The notes below the pieces were generated by a model. The model worked only from the letters and a program-made list of their open reading frames with translations. It was not told the origin of the DNA and did no database searches. DNA of 64,000 nt from an uncultured Lachnospiraceae bacterium (GTDB lineage Bacteria > Bacillota > Clostridia > Lachnospirales > Lachnospiraceae). The stretch lies in assembly GCA_947626745.1 (NCBI GenBank), contig CANQTF010000003.1, positions 124,001 through 188,000 on the forward strand. Direction: 5' to 3'. A program made the translations under genes and the position numbers. Shown piece after piece: positions 58,398 through 64,000 of this stretch. How positions within the stretch are numbered: position 1 is the stretch's first letter; every line of letters starts with the position of its first letter.

Positions 58398-60332
58398 ATG
58401 GCGGCAAAAAAAGAGAGCAAGACAAAAGCAGCGGAGGAAAACCGCGTATTTATCTCGCAGGACGACCAGTACCTGTTCGGGCAGGGCGCGCACTACGATA
58501 TCTACAAGAAGCTGGGCGCGCATCCGTCGGTCGAGAACGGTGAAAAGGGTATGTTCTTTGCGGTGTGGGCGCCGAATGCGGCGTGCGTACACGTGATCGG
58601 TACGTTCAACGGCTGGAATGAAGAGATGCACATGATGCAGAAGCTTGACCCTTCCGGCATCTACACGCTGTTCATTCCCGGCGTGGGCGAGAATGAACTG
58701 TATAAGTATCTGATCCACACGCCTTCCGGCGAAAAACTGTACAAGGCGGATCCCTTTGCGAACTATGCGGAGATGCGGCCGGGCAACGCTTCCAAGACTT
58801 ACGATATCAGCAAGTTTAAATGGACGGACAGCGCGTGGATGACGAGCCGCAACGGCAAAGATTACACCAAAGAGCCGGTTGCGATCTATGAGTGCCATAT
58901 CGGTTCATGGATGAAGCACCCGAACGGGACGCCGGACGGTTTCTACAATTACCGGGAATTTGCGGACAGGATCGTAGAATACCTGAAAGAGATGAAATAC
59001 ACCCATGTGGAGCTTATGGGGATCGCGGAGTACCCCTATGACGGTTCTTGGGGATATCAGGTGACCGGTTACTATGCGCCGACATCCAGACACGGGACGC
59101 CGGACGATTTCATGTATCTTGTCAACACGCTGCACCGCAATAAGATCGGCGTCATCTTGGATTGGGTCCCGGCGCACTTCGCCACCGATGCGCACGGGCT
59201 TGGCAGGTTCGACGGGGAGTGCATCTTCGAGCATCCCGATCCGAGGATCGGAGAGCACCCCGACTGGGGAACGAAGATCTTTAACTACGGCAGAACGGAA
59301 GTCAAGAATTTCCTGATCGCCAATGCGCTGTTCTGGCTCAAGGAGTACCATATCGACGGGATCCGCGTGGACGCGGTGGCCTCCATGCTCTATCTGGACT
59401 ACGGCAAGCGCGACGGACAGTGGGTGCCGAACAAGTACGGCGGCAACGAGAATCTGGAGGCGATCGAGTTCTTCAAACATTTGAATTCCGTCGTGCTCGG
59501 AACATATCCGGGCTTTATGACGATAGCGGAAGAATCCACCGCCTGGCCCAAGGTGACGGCCAAAGTGGAGGACGACGGGCTGGGATTCAGTTTCAAGTGG
59601 AATATGGGCTGGATGCATGATTTCTGCGACTATATGAAGCTTGACCCGTATTTCCGTAAGAACGACCACTACGCGCTGACTTTTGCGATGACATACAACA
59701 GCAGCGAGAATTATATCCTGCCGCTGTCCCATGACGAGGTGGTGCATCTGAAATGCTCTATGGTCAACAAGATGCCCGGCTACCCCGTGGATAAATATGC
59801 GAACCTGCGCGCGGGCTATACATATATGTTCGGCCATGCGGGCAAGAAGCTGCTCTTTATGGGACAGGACTTCGGACAGGAGAGAGAGTGGAGCGAGGCG
59901 AGGGAGTTAGACTGGTATCTGCTCGGCGAGGAACAGAACAGAGGGATGCACGAGTATGTGAAAGAGCTCTTAAACCTCTACCGCAAATATCCTTCGATGT
60001 ACTCCATAGACAACAACTGGGACGGATTCGAGTGGCTGAATGCGGACGACAGCGACCACAGCGTATACAGCTTCTACAGAAAAGACAAGACCGGCAAAAA
60101 CAACATCATGTTCGTGATCAACATGACGCCCATGATGTGGGAGAATTATATGGTCGGCGTGCCGAAGAAAAAGAAATACAAGCTGCTTTTCCACAGCGAC
60201 GAGAAGCGCTTCGGAGGAAACGGCCACGAGATCCCGGCGGAGCTTCAGGCAGTCAAGGGTGTCTGCAATTTCAAGGATTACAATATCTCCTTTGATCTGC
60301 CGCCGTACACCGCAGCAGTGTTCATTTTCTAA
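58398..60332 (+). CDS. glgB: 1,4-alpha-glucan branching enzyme
   Basis: 644 residues. The N-terminal CBM48-like part has GMFFAVWAPNAACVHVIGTFNGWNEEMHMM. The GH13 barrel has the nucleophile Asp325 in DGIRVDAVASMLYLDYG, Glu378/379 in TIAEESTAWP and the transition-state Asp in LPLSHDEVVH. The C-terminal beta domain (about 530-644) ends PPYTAAVFIF. It makes alpha-1,6 branches in glycogen. AGAGGGGGAAA precedes the ATG. No other glycogen gene is in the window. Confidence 0.97.
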   Translation: MAAKKESKTKAAEENRVFISQDDQYLFGQGAHYDIYKKLGAHPSVENGEKGMFFAVWAPNAACVHVIGTFNGWNEEMHMMQKLDPSGIYTLFIPGVGENELYKYLIHTPSGEKLYKADPFANYAEMRPGNASKTYDISKFKWTDSAWMTSRNGKDYTKEPVAIYECHIGSWMKHPNGTPDGFYNYREFADRIVEYLKEMKYTHVELMGIAEYPYDGSWGYQVTGYYAPTSRHGTPDDFMYLVNTLHRNKIGVILDWVPAHFATDAHGLGRFDGECIFEHPDPRIGEHPDWGTKIFNYGRTEVKNFLIANALFWLKEYHIDGIRVDAVASMLYLDYGKRDGQWVPNKYGGNENLEAIEFFKHLNSVVLGTYPGFMTIAEESTAWPKVTAKVEDDGLGFSFKWNMGWMHDFCDYMKLDPYFRKNDHYALTFAMTYNSSENYILPLSHDEVVHLKCSMVNKMPGYPVDKYANLRAGYTYMFGHAGKKLLFMGQDFGQEREWSEARELDWYLLGEEQNRGMHEYVKELLNLYRKYPSMYSIDNNWDGFEWLNADDSDHSVYSFYRKDKTGKNNIMFVINMTPMMWENYMVGVPKKKKYKLLFHSDEKRFGGNGHEIPAELQAVKGVCNFKDYNISFDLPPYTAAVFIF

Positions 60333-60381
60333 AGCAATCTGCGGCGCAAAGGTTAAGAAAGTGCATGACCGTGCCGAAATA

Positions 60382-60413
60382 AAGGGTGAATGTGAAAAGC
60401 ATTCGCCCTTTTT
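60382..60413 (+). terminator. terminator after glgB
   Basis: Stem AAGGGTGAATG / CATTCGCCCTT with a seven-base loop and a T tail, immediately before the DUF6240-like gene. Confidence 0.85.
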
Positions 60414-60443
60414 CTATTTATTATGACTGCATCGGAGATTTGT

Positions 60444-63431
60444 ATGAAGATCACATTTGACCACACAAACACGAATCTGAATGTAGACAGGGCGACAACC
60501 GCATATAGGGACACCCGGCCGGACAGGACGGCGCGGACGGGTGATTACGCATTAGACATTTCTGGCACAGTTATGGATAACAACGCTTACAAAGGTCACG
60601 GAAAGACCGCAGAAGAGGTTATGCAGGATGCGGGGCTCATTGATGTGGCCACGCAGCGAGACTATATGACAGTGATGTCTAATACTATGTCGGAGGAAGA
60701 TTTTGACCGGCTGCAGCGAGACGGTTACCACCCCGGCGACATGGACATAGAAGAGGTTGTCACCATTGTCGATAAGATCAAAGCGGAGCTTGTCAAAGGC
60801 GGCACGCAGGTCGTCGGCTACACGGACGATCTGGACGAGGAGACGCTGGAGGAGATCACCGGCAGCGAGACTTTTGCGCGGGAGCTGTGCAGACAGTTTG
60901 CGACGCACGATGTGCCTGTCACGAGAGAGAATGTCACGAACGCCAAACAGGCGTATGACAGAGCCGCAGAGCTTAGAGGGCCCGAGGACGGCACGGTCCG
61001 GTATATGGTGGAGAACCGCATAGAGCCGACGGTGGACGGCATGTACCTTGCGGAGCACAGTTCCACGGCGGACACCAGACAGAGCCACGGATATTATGCT
61101 TCGGATGCAAGCGGCTATTACGCGAAAAAGGCGGAAGAGTACAACTGGGAGCAGTTGGCGCCGCAGATGGAGAAGGTGCTGGAGGAGGCCGGACTGGAGC
61201 CCACGGACGAGAATCTGGAAGAGGCGAAGTGGCTGGTCGGATCCGGTATCCCGCTGACGGCGGAGTCCGTGAGCAGACTGCATGAGATCCGGCAGACGGA
61301 GCTTCCGCAGAGTACCGAACAGCTTCTCGCAGCGATCGCGGCGGCGATCGCAGATGGCAAGAGCGCCGGAAGCGCCAATTTGGCCGACGGCAGAAGCAGT
61401 CTGGAGAAGGCTGCCGATTATGTGGAGGCTTGTGACGGGATCAGCGGCGAGGCGGTGGATCAGGCCGTTGCGGAAGGCAGAGAGTTGAATCTGCGCAATC
61501 TGATGAAGGCGCAGGAAAAGATAGAAAGATACGGTGTGGCGGAGGGTACGCCGGAGCAGATCAGCGCAAGGCGGCAGCTTGAGGAAGTACGGCTGATGAT
61601 GACGATAGAGGCGAACCGCAAGCTGATCGAGAGCGGGTACGCTATCGACACGGCGGAGCTTGAAGAACTGGTGGACGCGCTGCGGAAGCTCGAGGCGGAG
61701 CAGGAGCAGACGCTTTTTCGGGAAGCAGACAGCGCTGCGGCCGCCGAGAAGGCACAGCTCTATGCGCAGACGCGGCAGAAGACCGCGGAGATCCCTTATC
61801 TGCCGGCGGCGGTGCTCACAGAGTATATCTCCGGAGAAGAGCCGTTTACGCTGGACAGTATCCACGAGAACGGCACAGCCCTTAAGAATGCTTATGAAGC
61901 CGCGAGAGAATCTTATGAGACGCTGATGACGGCGCCTAGGGCGGATATGGGAGATTCCATACGCAAGGCTTTTCGCAACGTGGACGATATCCTCGCTGAC
62001 ATGGGGTTAGAGATAAGCGAGGAGAACCGCCGTGCGGTGCGCATACTCGGATACAACAGTATGGATATCACGGACGACAATATAGATGCCGTGAAGAAAT
62101 ACGATATGGAACTCAGGCACGCCATACGCAGAATGACGCCGGCAGTCACGCTGCGGGCGATCCGGGAGGGCAGGAATCCCCTGCAGATGTCGGTGGCGGA
62201 ACTGAACGGTTATCTCGATGACATCGAGGCCGCAGATACGGACGACGGCGAGAAGTTCAGCAGATTTTTATATAAGCTGGAGAAGAATCACAATATCAGC
62301 GAGCAGGAGCGGGACGCATATATCGGGATCTACCGCATGTTCCGGCAGCTTGAAAAGACGGACGACGCGGCGGTCGGAAGCCTTATGCTGGAGGGCGCGC
62401 AGTTTACTTTCCAAAACTTGTTGACGGCGATGCGGAGCACGAAGAGGCAGGGCATGGATTATACTGTGGACGATGCTTTCAGAGGCGTGGAGGGCGTTGC
62501 GCTGAACAAGACCATTACCGAGCAGATCGCAAGCGGATTCTCCGGCGCTGCGGAAGGCTCGGATCCGCAGGAGGCGGGCGCGCAGCAGGAGAAAATGGCG
62601 CAGGAGTTTTACCGCACGCTCACGGACGACGGACTGGAACAGACCTATCGGAAGGAACAGCTGCAGCAGTATCAAGAGCTGAGCTCGGTGGAGGACGAAG
62701 TCATACAGGAGCTGCTCGCCTACAGGCAGCCGATTACGGCGAACATGCTGACGACGGCGGCGGCGCTGCGCAGGGATCCGAAAATGCTGTTCAAAAAGCT
62801 GAACGATATCGACAGATCGGCCGATAAACATAAAGTAAAGGATGCGGCGGCGCATTTGCTGGATAAGCTGACGGATAGGGAAAGCGCGGCGGAGGCTTAC
62901 GAGGAGATGCGGGGTACTTTCGCCGAAATGCTGGAGGAAGCGCAGGAGGAGAGCGGCACTTATCTGGATCTTCGCACGCTGCAGAGCTGCAGCAAACAGC
63001 TTGCGCTGGCCGGCAGTCTTGCCGGGGAAGAGAATTACCAGATCCCGGTGGAGATAGAGGGCGAGTGGACGGCGATCAACCTGAAGATCCTGCACGGCGG
63101 GGAGACCGGCAAAGTGACGGCGGTCATGGATACCGAAGCGTACGGCCGCGTGACAGCGCAGTTCAGCGTGAAGGAGCGGACCGTGTCCGGCTACATCGCC
63201 TGTGACAGTGAGGAGGGCACACGCAGACTGCGGGAGAAAGAGCGATCCCTGCGGGAGACGCTTTTTGCGGATACCAACGGCGGTGCGCTTAAGGCGGGCG
63301 ACATCGGCATCGTATACAGCAGAGAAGTCAGCGTAAAAGATTTTGCAGAAGAGCGGACGCGGGATGTCCGGGTCGGGACGGCGGACTTATACAGGATCGC
63401 CAAGTCGTTTATCTCTTCTGTAGCGGCATAA
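60444..63431 (+). CDS. DUF6240-like, FliK-related flagellar protein
   Basis: 995 residues from the ATG at 60444 (GGAG upstream; ATG 60423 is less likely). Mostly helical, charged, with repeated segments of the form LEEAGLEPTDENLEEAKWLV and ITAESV/ITDDNIDAVKKY (TAENV-like repeats at about 90-130, 240-290, 325-360, 530-560). The C-terminal 130 residues resemble the FliK hook-length domain: NYQIPVEIEGEWTAINLKIL, then VMDTEAYGRVTAQFSV and LRREKERSLRETLF-like helix. It precedes a flagellin gene by 13 bases. Proposed role: a hook/rod-length or filament assembly protein (inference). Confidence 0.7.
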   Translation: MKITFDHTNTNLNVDRATTAYRDTRPDRTARTGDYALDISGTVMDNNAYKGHGKTAEEVMQDAGLIDVATQRDYMTVMSNTMSEEDFDRLQRDGYHPGDMDIEEVVTIVDKIKAELVKGGTQVVGYTDDLDEETLEEITGSETFARELCRQFATHDVPVTRENVTNAKQAYDRAAELRGPEDGTVRYMVENRIEPTVDGMYLAEHSSTADTRQSHGYYASDASGYYAKKAEEYNWEQLAPQMEKVLEEAGLEPTDENLEEAKWLVGSGIPLTAESVSRLHEIRQTELPQSTEQLLAAIAAAIADGKSAGSANLADGRSSLEKAADYVEACDGISGEAVDQAVAEGRELNLRNLMKAQEKIERYGVAEGTPEQISARRQLEEVRLMMTIEANRKLIESGYAIDTAELEELVDALRKLEAEQEQTLFREADSAAAAEKAQLYAQTRQKTAEIPYLPAAVLTEYISGEEPFTLDSIHENGTALKNAYEAARESYETLMTAPRADMGDSIRKAFRNVDDILADMGLEISEENRRAVRILGYNSMDITDDNIDAVKKYDMELRHAIRRMTPAVTLRAIREGRNPLQMSVAELNGYLDDIEAADTDDGEKFSRFLYKLEKNHNISEQERDAYIGIYRMFRQLEKTDDAAVGSLMLEGAQFTFQNLLTAMRSTKRQGMDYTVDDAFRGVEGVALNKTITEQIASGFSGAAEGSDPQEAGAQQEKMAQEFYRTLTDDGLEQTYRKEQLQQYQELSSVEDEVIQELLAYRQPITANMLTTAAALRRDPKMLFKKLNDIDRSADKHKVKDAAAHLLDKLTDRESAAEAYEEMRGTFAEMLEEAQEESGTYLDLRTLQSCSKQLALAGSLAGEENYQIPVEIEGEWTAINLKILHGGETGKVTAVMDTEAYGRVTAQFSVKERTVSGYIACDSEEGTRRLREKERSLRETLFADTNGGALKAGDIGIVYSREVSVKDFAEERTRDVRVGTADLYRIAKSFISSVAA

Positions 63432-63444
63432 AGGAGGAAATCAC

Positions 63445-64000
63445 ATGAAAATCAGTTACAATGCGGCGGCAATGTATGCAAACAACGCGGTGAACATGGC
63501 GGACAACAAAGTGTCACAGTCCCTGAAAAGACTGTCTTCCGGCTTAAAGATCACGGCGTCGAAGGACGATCCCGCAGGGTATGCGATCGGGCGGAGAATG
63601 AACGCACAGATCGGCGGTATCGGCGTGGCGACGCAGAACTCCAACAGAGGCGTCAACATCATAGAGACGGCTGACGGTGCGCTGACGGAAGTACACGATA
63701 TGCTGCAGAGAATGAACGAGTTGGCGGTCAAGGGCGCACACGGCGTCCTCACTACCGAGGATCGTGAGATGCTCAATGAAGAGCTGAAGCAGTTGAAAGC
63801 GGAGGTGGCAAGAGTCGCCGCCGACACGGAGTTCAACGGGCAGCCGCTTCTGGACGGCAGCTTCGATCTGCGCGGTTATACGGACAGCCAGATCGCAAGC
63901 GTGGACTTCTACAGCGACGAAGTGACGGCCAAGGAGTACACGGTCGACGGGCTGACCGTATTCTATAAAGATGACGGAACGATCGATCTGGATAAGACGA
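63445..64000 (+). CDS. flagellin, N-terminal part (3' end beyond window)
   Basis: First 185 codons, running off the right edge. AAAGGAGG precedes the ATG by eight bases. The D0/D1 region shows NNAVNMADNKVSQSLKRLSSG, then GYAIGRRMNAQIGGI, the NSNRGVNIIETADGALTEV helix, and LQRMNELAVKGAHGVLTTEDR. These are core flagellin motifs. Its end is not seen, so size and class (flagellin or hook-associated protein) remain open; flagellin is the best match. Confidence 0.9.
   Translation, partial: MKISYNAAAMYANNAVNMADNKVSQSLKRLSSGLKITASKDDPAGYAIGRRMNAQIGGIGVATQNSNRGVNIIETADGALTEVHDMLQRMNELAVKGAHGVLTTEDREMLNEELKQLKAEVARVAADTEFNGQPLLDGSFDLRGYTDSQIASVDFYSDEVTAKEYTVDGLTVFYKDDGTIDLDKT

Noticed and set aside
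1-64000. CRISPR array, prophage or intact insertion sequence
   Set aside because: No repeat-spacer pattern, phage structural cluster or transposase frame was found on reading both strands.

Overview
The window reads like a chromosome segment of a motile, Gram-positive anaerobe of the Clostridia, most likely family Lachnospiraceae. The signs are short Firmicute-type MurG and Pgi, a FeoA-FeoA-FeoB cluster with a FeoB-associated Cys-rich peptide, CarD, a ComFB-like protein, DUF4358- and DUF6240-like proteins, flagellin, BlaI/M56 and SdpR/SdpI pairs, and strong purine-rich ribosome binding sites. Most of it is moderately GC-rich. AT-rich segments stand out by eye at about 3.2-11.4 kb, 39.1-40.6 kb and 42.5-45.8 kb, and look acquired. 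No CRISPR array, intact transposase or prophage was seen.

Layout. 1-3.2 kb: MBOAT O-acyltransferase with an SGNH-type partner (cut by the left edge) and a divergent DUF4358-like lipoprotein. 3.2-11.4 kb: AT-rich island with an XRE repressor facing a secreted protein, an SH3-like anchored protein, a GT-C/kinase fusion, a giant double GT-C protein and a small exported protein. 11.5-20.0 kb: GC-rich envelope-glycan operon with class II aldolase, tandem nucleotidyltransferase, a second GT-C/kinase fusion, HAD phosphatase, GT2, GDPD-like protein and a GT-C transferase. 20-28.5 kb: membrane protein, murG, pgi, SIMPL lipoprotein, feo operon and a Fes/IroE-like esterase. 28.5-32.5 kb: DUF4129-DUF58-MoxR cluster headed by a coiled-coil lipoprotein with an elaborate structured leader. 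32.5-39.7 kb: lipoprotein plus three ABC permeases plus ATPase, BlaI/M56-M23, and a CdiA-CT-like nuclease domain. 39.8-42.5 kb: GNAT and an ECF sigma/anti-sigma-like pair. 42.5-45.7 kb: type II restriction-modification with two cytosine-5 methyltransferases. 45.8-48.7 kb: SdpR/SdpI, GNAT, 2-hydroxyacid dehydrogenase. 48.9-64 kb: HDOD protein, ahcY, CarD, ComFB, ArsP_2-type transporter, tRNA-Lys, tatD, rsmA, a TPR/degenerate-AAA protein, glgB, a FliK-like DUF6240 protein and the start of a flagellin gene.

How it fits together. The first 20 kb is largely an envelope-glycan factory. A GT2 of the DPM1 type could load sugars onto polyprenyl phosphate, GT-C proteins could use them outside the membrane, MBOAT/SGNH proteins could acylate the product, and the aldolase, nucleotidyltransferase, HAD and kinase domains could make an unusual activated precursor. 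The most unusual protein type is a polytopic GT-C-like domain fused to a cytosolic uridine kinase/phosphoribulokinase-like domain and a third C-terminal domain. It occurs twice, once in the AT-rich island and once in the GC-rich operon. The most unusual non-coding element is the leader at 32521-32654, whose hairpin loop can pair with the sequence that otherwise hides the ribosome binding site.
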